Positions 8,488-16,801 of a stretch of 55,794 bases of DNA are shown one piece after another. This stretch comes from JANQIV01 sp050117315 (GTDB lineage Bacteria; Bacteroidota; Ignavibacteria; Ignavibacteriales; Melioribacteraceae), in contig JASFMY010000030.1 in NCBI GenBank assembly GCA_050117315.1, positions 1-55,794 of the forward strand, in the 5' to 3' direction. Every line of letters starts with the position of its first letter. Position 1 is the first letter of the stretch. The position numbers were made by a program, and so were the translations under genes. The notes under the pieces were generated by a model. It was not told the origin of the DNA, ran no database searches, and saw only the letters and a program-made list of their open reading frames with translations.

Positions 8488-11262
8488 ATGAAAGAGAAAA
8501 AAAAATTCGTAATAATAGATGCTATGGCTTTGGCATATAAAGCCTATTTTGCTTTTATAAGCAGACCTTTAAAGACCAAATCCGGTGAACCAACATCAGC
8601 GGTTTTTGGATTTATAAATCAAGTATTAAAAATAATTGAAGATACAAAACCGGATTACATAGCAGTAGCATCGGATTCCAAAGAAAAAACTTTTAGGCAT
8701 GAAAGGTATGATAAGTATAAATCTTCCAGAGCGGAAATGCCGGAAGATATGGTTCCGCAAATAGGCAGAATAAAGGAAGTAATAAGTGCTTTTAATATGC
8801 CTCTTTATATTCTACCGGGTTACGAAGCGGATGATTTAATAGGAACGGCCTGTAAAAAAGCCGACAAGCTGGGATACGAATGTTTTGCCATTACCCCCGA
8901 TAAGGATTATATACAATTGATCACCGAAAATATAAAGGTAATAAAACCTGGTAAAAGCACTGATCAAATAATAATAGTAGATAAAGAAAAAGTAATAGTG
9001 GATTACGGATTTGAGCCTGAAAAAATGATTGATTACCTTGCTTTGGTCGGTGATTCTTCAGACGACATCCCTGGAGTTGCAGGCATAGGGCCTAAGACCG
9101 CAACCCCTTTAATCCGGCAGTTTGGTTCAGTCGAAGGCATTTATGAAAATATTGCTTCAATAGAAAAAAAAGGGGTAAAAAACAAGTTATTAGAAAACAA
9201 GGAAAACGCTTTCCTTTCCAAAGAACTAGCGACTATAATAACAGATGCACCGTTTGAATTTAATATTGAAGAAGCAAAATTTGAAAAGCCAGATATAGAT
9301 AAACTTTTTAAATTATTTGCCGAACTTGAGTTTAAAAATTTCGGCCCACGCCTGGCAAATATTTTCAAAGTTAAATTAGATGTTGAAAACATTAAAACAG
9401 AAGAGGACTTCAGTGAATCAAAAACTTTTGATAAAAATAAAGTTAACTACAAACTTATTAAAAATTATGAAGACGCGGAGGAATTAAGTAAAAAACTAAG
9501 CAGCTCAGATTTGTTTGTGTTCGATACCGAAACAGATTCGCTTGATGTCCTTAACGTTAGGCTGGCCGGGGTCGCATTTTCCGTAAAAGAAAAAGAAGCA
9601 TATTTTGTAGCAACAGATCCGGGCGGCACATCCGGCGATATTTTCAGCCAGGATTTATCAGACAGGCTAAGTATTGAAGATTTCACAAAACTTTTTAAAC
9701 CTGTTTTTGAGAATGAAAAAATCAAAAAGGTTTGCCAGAACGGGAAATATGACATTGCAATTTTAAGGACATACGGAATAGAGTTAGAGAATTTTTACTT
9801 TGATACAATGCTTGCAAACTATATTTATAATCCCGACCTAAAACACGGGATGGATGAACTTTCCGAAATGTATTTGAATTACTCCCCTATTTCATTTGAA
9901 ACAATGATCGGCTCAAAGAAAAACCCGGAAAAAATCTTTGATATTGACGCTGAAAAACTTTCTAATTACGCAAGCGAAGATGCCGACGTAACCTACAGGC
10001 TATTTAACATTCTTGATAAAAAATTAAAAGAGGAAAAATTAGAAGAAGTTGCATATAAAGTTGAGTTCCCTCTTGTTCCGGTTTTGGAAGATATGGAAAG
10101 AACAGGTGTAAAAATCGATATTGAAATGCTTAAGAGCTTCAGCAATGACCTGCTGAAATTAATGAATGAACAAACGGAAAAAATTTACGAACTAGCCGGA
10201 ACGGAATTTAATCTAAACTCTCCAAAACAGTTGCAGGAAATTTTGTTTGATAAATTAAATCTACCTAAAACAAAAAAAACAAAAACGGGTTACTCAACAG
10301 ACGCACGTTCGCTTGAAAGTTTGAGAGGTAGTCATGAAATAATTGATTACATGCTGGAGTACAGGCAGGTAACAAAATTAAAATCAACTTATGCCGATGC
10401 ACTTCCTAAGATGATCCGTCCGCAAACCGGGAAGGTTCATACGACTTTTAACCAAACTGTAGCTACAACCGGAAGATTATCGAGTATTGATCCCAATCTT
10501 CAAAACATTCCCATAAGAACAACTATGGGTAAAGAAATAAGGAAGGCCTTTATTGCAGATAACCCGGGTAATGTAATTCTAAGTGCTGATTACAGCCAAA
10601 TAGAATTAAGAATTATGGCAAGCATCTGTGAAGATGAAAGTTTAATGCAGGCATTTGTTAACGGTGAGGATATTCACAGAAGCACTGCGGCATTAGTTTT
10701 TCAAGTTCCCCCGGAAGAAGTAACTGCAGATATGCGCAGGAAAGCTAAAGAAGTAAACTTCGGTATACTTTACGGCATAGGCCCATTCGGATTAAAAACA
10801 AGACTGGGAATTACACAAACACACGCAAAAGAAATAATTGATACTTACTTCAATACTTTTAAAAATGTCCGCGCATATATTGACGGTTCAATCCAAAGCG
10901 CAAAAGAAAAACTTTATGCAGAAACTTTAATAGGGAGAAGAAGGTTTTTACGAAACATCAATAGTAAGAACAGGATGGTTAGCCAGGGCGAACAAAGAAT
11001 AGCAATTAACATGCCGATACAGGGAACTGCTGCAGATATGATAAAGCTTGCCATGATTAATATTTTTAATGAATTGAACAAACGAAAATTAAAAACCAAA
11101 ATGATTCTCCAGGTACATGACGAACTTTTGTTTGATACGCCAAAAGAAGAAGTAGATATAATGCAGCCTATGGTTAAAGAGTTAATGGAAAAAGCATTCC
11201 CGTTAAAAGTACCTGTAATAGTTGATACAGGCGTTGGCGAGAACTGGCTCGATGCACATTAA
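8488..11262 (+). CDS. polA: DNA polymerase I
   Basis: A 924-residue Pol I, full length compared with E. coli (928). It has a 5'-3' flap nuclease domain (about 1-295; GYEADDLIGT and TPDKDYIQLI are visible), a 3'-5' proofreading domain (about 325-520) and the polymerase domain (about 540-924). The proofreading site appears intact: VFDTETDSL gives Asp346 and Glu348, and NGKYDIAIL and YASEDADVTYRL supply the other motifs. Many Gram-positive Pol I enzymes have lost these. Polymerase motifs A (ADYSQIELR, about 700), B (RRKAKEVNFGILYGI) and C (VHDELLFD, about 876) are present. It repairs gaps and removes Okazaki primers. It is a single-gene unit, divergent from exbB. Confidence 0.98.
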   Translation: MKEKKKFVIIDAMALAYKAYFAFISRPLKTKSGEPTSAVFGFINQVLKIIEDTKPDYIAVASDSKEKTFRHERYDKYKSSRAEMPEDMVPQIGRIKEVISAFNMPLYILPGYEADDLIGTACKKADKLGYECFAITPDKDYIQLITENIKVIKPGKSTDQIIIVDKEKVIVDYGFEPEKMIDYLALVGDSSDDIPGVAGIGPKTATPLIRQFGSVEGIYENIASIEKKGVKNKLLENKENAFLSKELATIITDAPFEFNIEEAKFEKPDIDKLFKLFAELEFKNFGPRLANIFKVKLDVENIKTEEDFSESKTFDKNKVNYKLIKNYEDAEELSKKLSSSDLFVFDTETDSLDVLNVRLAGVAFSVKEKEAYFVATDPGGTSGDIFSQDLSDRLSIEDFTKLFKPVFENEKIKKVCQNGKYDIAILRTYGIELENFYFDTMLANYIYNPDLKHGMDELSEMYLNYSPISFETMIGSKKNPEKIFDIDAEKLSNYASEDADVTYRLFNILDKKLKEEKLEEVAYKVEFPLVPVLEDMERTGVKIDIEMLKSFSNDLLKLMNEQTEKIYELAGTEFNLNSPKQLQEILFDKLNLPKTKKTKTGYSTDARSLESLRGSHEIIDYMLEYRQVTKLKSTYADALPKMIRPQTGKVHTTFNQTVATTGRLSSIDPNLQNIPIRTTMGKEIRKAFIADNPGNVILSADYSQIELRIMASICEDESLMQAFVNGEDIHRSTAALVFQVPPEEVTADMRRKAKEVNFGILYGIGPFGLKTRLGITQTHAKEIIDTYFNTFKNVRAYIDGSIQSAKEKLYAETLIGRRRFLRNINSKNRMVSQGEQRIAINMPIQGTAADMIKLAMINIFNELNKRKLKTKMILQVHDELLFDTPKEEVDIMQPMVKELMEKAFPLKVPVIVDTGVGENWLDAH

Positions 11263-11313
11263 AAAGACAGGCAACTTAAACTGTCATGAATCTTATTGCC
11301 AACTTTAGGTACT

Positions 11314-11730
11314 TTATTCTTTCACAACATGTTCTTCGTACAAAATAGCATCGTTGTAATAACAATGAATCGTATAACTGCTAAGATATAAAGCCGTAAA
11401 CTCAGCATGTATTAAGTATGGACAAATGCAGTGGCATAAATTTGCTGCGGTATCCTGAACACTTATGGTAATTATGTTTTCTTGAATCTCATAACTTAAT
11501 TCGAACCGATCCTCTTCAGGACAACAATTAGCGGTTACACAAAAATCAAGAATTAAATTTTCTTCGTAGGTATATTCAAAACAGGAATCCTCAACAGCGA
11601 CTTTCGCGAGAGAATTTCCGCCGCATCCTCCTACTTGATTGATAGAAGCCTTAACATCTGAGATTTCTGAATTTGTTGACTTATCGTCTGTACATGATAG
11701 TAGTAATATTACTGCTGGAATAATTATAAC
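11314..11730 (-). pseudogene. Cys-rich lipoprotein lacking a usable start codon
   Basis: An open minus-strand frame of 138 codons encodes a signal-peptide-like hydrophobic stretch (VIIIPAVILLLSC) with a clear lipobox LLLSC, followed by a Cys-rich mature domain. NCC and CHCICPY clusters and about ten cysteines are visible. The frame ends at a TAA (11314-11316). Immediately before the first codon is an in-frame TAG, and no ATG, GTG or TTG occurs before the lipobox; only ATA or ATT codons are available. A TTG with a typical KIKF start lies 25 bases upstream in another frame. Either a frameshift has disabled the gene, or translation begins at a rare ATT. I do not recognise the family; CxCxCPY-type motifs occur in small lipoproteins of Bacteroidota. 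Confidence 0.55.
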
Positions 11731-12013
11731 CTATAAATTAAAATTTAATTTTCAATACCTGGCATATATTTTATTTGTTCGTTGTCATTGGTAATATAAT
11801 TTGTGATATACCTCTTGAGAACCGTTCAAATCCCATTTATATACTTGTTGCAAATTGGTTTTGGGACTTTGTTTTTATTTAAAACTCACCTAAATCCTCT
11901 CTTAAAAAGAGAGGACTTTATGGCAAAATCCCAAAACCAATTTGGCTTGTGTATACTTAACATACATAACTTTATCTACAAATTCGTAATAGGGTGTTTT
12001 TATTATTTCAAAA
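11731..12013. other. Gene-free spacer with a nested palindrome
   Basis: No convincing coding sequence lies here. Most of the stretch is AT-rich; the only structure is the inverted repeat at 11851-11944, described separately. A 73-codon plus-strand frame across it is accounted for by the palindrome and has no protein-like features. Confidence 0.6.
11851..11944. repeat. Nested inverted repeat, possible small mobile or terminator element
   Basis: The outer arms, 11851-11871 and 11924-11944, are 21 bases each and match at 20 of 21 positions when one is reverse-complemented (core TTGGTTTTGGGA). Inside them, 11892-11903 and 11907-11918 form a second 12-bp hairpin (AAATCCTCTCTT / AAGAGAGGACTT, one mismatch). 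The 94-bp unit lies between the start-less lipoprotein and the end of the PEGA gene, both on the minus strand. It has no long T-run, so a simple terminator role is not clear. It could be a MITE-like or REP-like element. Confidence 0.6.
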
Positions 12014-12730
12014 TCAGTCGGTAAGAACCAGGTATAATAGCGCAGCAAAATTTACCTGGAGAGTGCCGAAAGCAATACCACTTACTAAATCATATTTATC
12101 AGTATCATCTAAAAACTTTTGCTGATTTGTTTCTTGATATTCATCATAACTTTGGTCTGCCTGTATTTTATAATAAGCTGCTATTCCTCCCAAAACAACG
12201 GCACTTCCTATCAAAGCTTTAAACCATGGTGTATTAATAAATCTGCCGTTCTTTCTTACACCGTTAAAATCAAGCTTAACCGGTGATAAAGCTTTATCAT
12301 AATTCAATTGAATTGTTTTTGATTCATAGTGCGGTTTGGTTAAATGCAGGGTTGTAATTCCATTGGGAATAAACATGGGGGAATTTCCAATCAGCGAATC
12401 GTTGTTAAAAACGTAAACATCCTGCGGTGTGGAATCAAAATAAATCAATTCATTAAACGAATAATTAAATTCATACTCTTTACCGCATTCCGTAATTTCA
12501 ATTTTTTCTTTTATATGTTTTGCATTCCAGCTTAACCCGGATTCTCTAATATACAAATTGTATTCGCCTTTAGTTAATTCAATTTCAACGCTGCCCGTTC
12601 CAACTAACTCATCGTTCAAATAAATTGAAGCATTAGGATCATCAATATTAAAAGTAACTTTACTTCCGCAATTCTGAGCGGTAACAAAATTACCTATTAA
12701 CATGAACGATATAATAAAAATTATTTTCAT
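12014..12730 (-). CDS. Secreted PEGA-domain protein
   Basis: The chosen start is the ATG at 12730, giving MKIIFIISFMLIGNFVTAQN, a clean signal peptide; the frame can be extended 23 codons upstream, but that would run into the preceding gene. The mature protein (about 220 residues) carries two beta-sandwich PEGA-like repeats (NASIYLNDELVGTG..., and TPQDVYVFNNDSLIGNSP...), a Gly/Ala-rich hydrophobic segment near 175-190, and a hydrophobic C-terminus. PEGA domains are found on surface or periplasmic proteins and are thought to bind other envelope proteins or ligands. It starts one base after the propeller gene, so it is the last gene of the protease-barrel operon. Confidence 0.75.
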   Translation of the reverse strand: MKIIFIISFMLIGNFVTAQNCGSKVTFNIDDPNASIYLNDELVGTGSVEIELTKGEYNLYIRESGLSWNAKHIKEKIEITECGKEYEFNYSFNELIYFDSTPQDVYVFNNDSLIGNSPMFIPNGITTLHLTKPHYESKTIQLNYDKALSPVKLDFNGVRKNGRFINTPWFKALIGSAVVLGGIAAYYKIQADQSYDEYQETNQQKFLDDTDKYDLVSGIAFGTLQVNFAALLYLVLTD

Positions 12731-12731
12731 A

Positions 12732-13889
12732 TTAATTAAATTTGGTTTTATAAGCGAATAATATTCCTCTATCAATCCCGATGTAAAGTGTGTTGTCAAA
12801 ATAAACCGGCGTCATTTTAACTCTTGAATCATATTCAAATTCCTTTTCGATATTGCCGTTGTTAATGTTAATAAAGTGCACTTTTTTATTCAAGTTCGGC
12901 TGAACCAGAATATTATTGAAAAGCAAAGGAGTTGTATTTATTATTCCCTCTACAAAAGTCGTCCAATCAATTTCCATTTCGTTTATATCAATTGAATAAA
13001 TATTACCCGACATATCGCCAATGAACAGTTTTGAATTATTAATAACCGGATTGCTTTTAGTTCGTGCGTCAAGCATTATCCTATCTTCAACTACCCCCTT
13101 ATTTATATTGATCTTAAAAAGTGTTCCTTCAACATCGCCGATATAACCGCGATTCTCAATAAGTGTTATGCCTGCTTCTATCCTGCTGTTTGAAATTTTA
13201 TTTTTATAATTCAATTCCCCATTGCGTGCATCCACAGAGATTAGGTTTCCTTTTACAGTACCCCAATAAATATTATCCCCCATACATGCCGGGTCGGAAA
13301 TTGAAATTTCCTTTGAATCATATTCCCAGATATTCTCACCGATAAAATCAAACTTCAATAACCGTCCTTCTTCGGTGAGTATTATTAAACCGTCCGAAAG
13401 TTTCAACGGTTCATTTGAACATTTACCCTTGATTTTAATTTCCTTGTATAACGATCCAAATCTATAATTGAATATATTTAGAGTGAAGTATCTTTCCTTA
13501 GTGTTGTTGATAAAGTAATAAATTTTATTGTTGTTAATATTCACAGTGACAGGCATTTCCCCATCGTTATCTTCGTGTCCGTACATTTTACCTGTCTCTT
13601 TATCAAAAACATAAACTCTCCCGGCAAGGTCCGGCACAAAAACAAAGTTATCGTACATTGTAACTGAAAAATTATCAAAACTTCCGTGTGTTTCATTTTC
13701 CCAAAACACTTCCAAATCTTCATAATTTAATTCTTCATTTATATAAAAATTCCTTTGTAAGTTCGGTCCGTACGTCATAATACCTATTCCGTTATGATTA
13801 GCATCTTTTAATGCAATTGAGTTTCTACAGGCAGTTATCATAAAAAGTATTGTAAACGATATTTGAACGACGAATCTCAAAAGTCCCAC
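12732..13889 (-). CDS. PQQ-type beta-propeller lipoprotein (BamB-like)
   Basis: A 385-residue protein with a lipoprotein-type signal sequence (FTILFMITACRNS, Cys near residue 21) and repeated blades of the pattern VYVFDKETGKMYG, LISVDARNGELNYK, IYSIDINEMEIDW, typical of PQQ/BamB-like propellers. The start may be the GTG at 13889 (13-nt overlap) or a TTG three codons later whose last bases overlap the upstream stop as TTGA. Both imply tight coupling to the protease-barrel gene. BamB-type propellers help assemble outer membrane barrels or bind partners. Here the partner is probably the adjacent BamA-like protein, by inference from operon position. Confidence 0.75.
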   Translation of the reverse strand: MGLLRFVVQISFTILFMITACRNSIALKDANHNGIGIMTYGPNLQRNFYINEELNYEDLEVFWENETHGSFDNFSVTMYDNFVFVPDLAGRVYVFDKETGKMYGHEDNDGEMPVTVNINNNKIYYFINNTKERYFTLNIFNYRFGSLYKEIKIKGKCSNEPLKLSDGLIILTEEGRLLKFDFIGENIWEYDSKEISISDPACMGDNIYWGTVKGNLISVDARNGELNYKNKISNSRIEAGITLIENRGYIGDVEGTLFKININKGVVEDRIMLDARTKSNPVINNSKLFIGDMSGNIYSIDINEMEIDWTTFVEGIINTTPLLFNNILVQPNLNKKVHFININNGNIEKEFEYDSRVKMTPVYFDNTLYIGIDRGILFAYKTKFN

Positions 13890-16735
13890 CCGAAAAAGAA
13901 TTGATAAAAAAGTTTAGGCTGAAATTGCGTAAAATTCTTTTCAATTTTTTTGCCGATATCATAACGAAGAGCTATAAAGTTAAATACATTTATACGAACT
14001 CCGAATCCAACACTGCCGAGGGTTTCTACGTATTCTTCATCCCAGGCACCACCCGCATCAAAAAAGAGTGCCCCTCTTATACTTGTAAATCCGAGTCCGA
14101 AAAACGGGAAACGGATATAAAATTGGTCAATAAAAGGATAACGCAATTCTATAGATGAAAGCCAAAGTTTTTCGCCTCTTATAGACCACTTGTTCCATCC
14201 TCTTAAATCCCAGCTTCCGCCGGCTATAAATCTTCTAGCCTCTTTACCATGGTTTATGAATATAGAACCTTTTGTTGCTAAAGTCACTCTTCTTCCTAAT
14301 CTGAAATATTTCCTGTAGTCTGCCATTAAAGAATAATAATTGACATTACTATATTTAATATCGGAAGTATATCCCGCTAATAACCTGAACCGTGCTCCGT
14401 CTATAGGGCCGGTTGGACCCCATATCGAATTATCATGAATAAATTCAACGGAGTTTGAAACAAGCAACGATTTCCGGGGTAAAATATCAACATCCTTTTC
14501 CCTATCGGAATTTGCAATTGTAGCCGTCATTTCAAACCTTTGGAATTTGGAGAACGGGTAAAGCAAAGTTATGTATCCGCCGAATATACGTTCCCAAAAA
14601 TATGAATTGGATTCCCTAATATCGTAACGTCTTCCGCTAAAGTTAAAAACTCCGTAGGCAAAATTAGTTCTACGTTTCTGATTAACCCGTGAAATTGCAA
14701 CATTTATATTTTTTAAAAATTCGCTCTGGACTTCAGCAGTATTATAAAGGGCAATAAAATATTTATCATCACTCAAAAGATCACTTAATGAAAGTAAGGC
14801 ACCTCCGCGTGGACCGTAAATAGGATCTGTTGCGAATTGACTTACGGCATAATCGAGGGTATAATTGTTTTTATAAATTATTTTATCAACTTTCGAATCA
14901 AGTTTTATTTTTTCCGCAAGCCATTTTTCCGATTTATAATCCCATTCAAATTCTACATAGGTTTTTAAACTATCGGGAATGATATTCTCGTCCATTGAAT
15001 AGAGCTGCATTGAAAATTTTTCAAACCCGGAAGTAATTATTTTATCATTTTCCGTAATTGTAAAATCAAATATGCTTGTAGCAAACCTTGAGACCTGCTC
15101 AATACCCTTTGGCTGACCATTATCATCATTTACCAATTTCCAGATATTAAAAGTGCCGTCATAATCGGAAACAAAATATAGTTCATTAAAATCATGAGAG
15201 AACTGCGGCTTATTAACGTTGGCGTCAAGGTAGGTTACATAGTTTACCTTTTTTGAATCTAAATCATAACTGAAGAGATTCTGAAACCCTTCACATTCGC
15301 CTTCTGTTCTGTCGGAAGCAAAATATATAACATTATCATTCTTACCGAATGTAGGCTCTTCGTCGCTGTAGTAATCATTGGTTAACCTTTTCAGTTCTTT
15401 GGTTTCAAGCACATAAATAAACAAATCGTTAAAACCTTTTTGGTCAATAGCATTAAAAACTATCTTACTGCCGTCGTTTGAAAATTCGGGAGCCTGTATG
15501 GAAATTATATTATCCCATTGCAAGGTCTCCACTACCTCTTCTTCCAGGATAGAATAAATGTGGATAACGTCTGATTTACCTGATTTAGTTACGAAAATAA
15601 CTTTGTCAACATGAACATCAAGTGAATTATCTAAAAGGTGAAATGCTTCAAATGCTTTTTCTTTTTCACCTTCTATTAATAATTCAGCTTCTTCCTTATC
15701 GGCAAGTGCTGTATCAATTCTCATTCTATAAAGAGAAGTGTAACCGCTTCGGTTGGCCATGAAATAAAGGTCTTCGTTTGGGCCGTTAAAATTATAATTT
15801 GGTGAAAAATTGAAACCGTTCGTTGTCAGTTTATGGGCATCAATGTGATGCGGATATTTATCTTTGTAAAGCGTAAAATATCTCTGCTTTAAATAAAAAT
15901 ACCATTTCTCGCTAATATACTCTATAGGTTCACCAAGGGTAAATTCAATTACATCATAAAAGTTTTTAAATCTCCAAAAGTTTTCGAGGAATAACAAAAT
16001 TCTTTCTTCACCATAATTTTCGGCAACCCATTCGAGAAATACCTGCCCTTCTTTATACATTAAATAACCACGCAGGTAAATTAGATCTTCTAGGCGGAAA
16101 AATATATTATTTAGAACCGCATCTCTTAAAACCATCTCGGCTTGAGTATCCCAGGATGTTGACCAGTACTCCGCCAGTCCTTCCACAAACCAGAGCGGAG
16201 GTAATTTACTAGTCTGTAGTCTTCTGTCTTTGAGTATATTGTAAACTTTATTCACCATAAAAACATGAACAAGCTCATGCCTTATCACGTGTTCAAATTG
16301 CGCAAGTGAACCCATATAGGGTATTACAACCCGTCCCTTCATAAATTCAAAAAAGCCGCCGACGCCTTCCGGAATAAAACCCGGAGATGTATTTGTCTGC
16401 TGAAAATGAATATGTGTATTGTAAAATATTAGTGGAATTTTCCTTGTCACATAATTATTAAATTTGACTTTTAACTCAGCATAAGCTTCTTCGGCATAAT
16501 TGGCGCCTATCTTTGCCATTTCCTCAAATTCACCGTAATAATAAATGTCAAAATGATCCGTATTTAAAACTTTCCAGTCAAAATCTTCGTATTGTACTTT
16601 ATTTCTTCCGAAAAAATAAAATTGGGCATAAAATGAATTGGATGATATGATTATTAAAAACAGAAGATATTTGAACAATTTTTTCGACAAAACTTTCTTT
16701 CGAGTAATTAATATTTTTGTTTTAGATGAATGCAA
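13877..16735 (-). CDS. Peptidase-MA-like metalloprotease / TolB-like propeller / BamA-type barrel fusion
   Basis: A 952-residue secreted protein with three parts. After the signal peptide comes a gluzincin-like protease domain with HELVHVF (His153, Glu154, His157) and FVEGLAEYWS (Glu185). Residues of about 290-610 contain repeated TolB/WD40-like blades (SNDGSKIVFNAID, PTFGKNDNVIYFASDRTEG). The last ~330 residues are amphipathic beta-strands ending in a BamA/Omp85-type barrel (RFIAGGSWDLRGW, LFFDAGGAW, YDIGKKI, terminal FGWDF). The called start is TTG; an in-frame TTG at codon 16 (16688-16690) gives a shorter MSKKLFKYLLFLIIIS signal peptide and may be the real one. It probably resides in the outer membrane with the protease exposed. 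First gene of a three-gene operon. Confidence 0.85.
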   Translation of the reverse strand: MHSSKTKILITRKKVLSKKLFKYLLFLIIISSNSFYAQFYFFGRNKVQYEDFDWKVLNTDHFDIYYYGEFEEMAKIGANYAEEAYAELKVKFNNYVTRKIPLIFYNTHIHFQQTNTSPGFIPEGVGGFFEFMKGRVVIPYMGSLAQFEHVIRHELVHVFMVNKVYNILKDRRLQTSKLPPLWFVEGLAEYWSTSWDTQAEMVLRDAVLNNIFFRLEDLIYLRGYLMYKEGQVFLEWVAENYGEERILLFLENFWRFKNFYDVIEFTLGEPIEYISEKWYFYLKQRYFTLYKDKYPHHIDAHKLTTNGFNFSPNYNFNGPNEDLYFMANRSGYTSLYRMRIDTALADKEEAELLIEGEKEKAFEAFHLLDNSLDVHVDKVIFVTKSGKSDVIHIYSILEEEVVETLQWDNIISIQAPEFSNDGSKIVFNAIDQKGFNDLFIYVLETKELKRLTNDYYSDEEPTFGKNDNVIYFASDRTEGECEGFQNLFSYDLDSKKVNYVTYLDANVNKPQFSHDFNELYFVSDYDGTFNIWKLVNDDNGQPKGIEQVSRFATSIFDFTITENDKIITSGFEKFSMQLYSMDENIIPDSLKTYVEFEWDYKSEKWLAEKIKLDSKVDKIIYKNNYTLDYAVSQFATDPIYGPRGGALLSLSDLLSDDKYFIALYNTAEVQSEFLKNINVAISRVNQKRRTNFAYGVFNFSGRRYDIRESNSYFWERIFGGYITLLYPFSKFQRFEMTATIANSDREKDVDILPRKSLLVSNSVEFIHDNSIWGPTGPIDGARFRLLAGYTSDIKYSNVNYYSLMADYRKYFRLGRRVTLATKGSIFINHGKEARRFIAGGSWDLRGWNKWSIRGEKLWLSSIELRYPFIDQFYIRFPFFGLGFTSIRGALFFDAGGAWDEEYVETLGSVGFGVRINVFNFIALRYDIGKKIEKNFTQFQPKLFYQFFFGWDF

Positions 16736-16801
16736 ATTTTGTTAAACGCACAATCTCAAACAATGTAAAAAAAATTATCCTAACTAAACATTTATTTAAT
16801 A

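Noticed and set aside
11803..12024. 73-codon plus-strand frame after the lipoprotein remnant
   Set aside because: Its central part is the 94-bp palindrome and the rest is AT-rich; no ribosome binding site or family.
12731..12799. Upstream extension of the PEGA protein to 12799
   Set aside because: The extra 23 residues would overlap the preceding gene and bury the clear signal peptide that starts at 12730.
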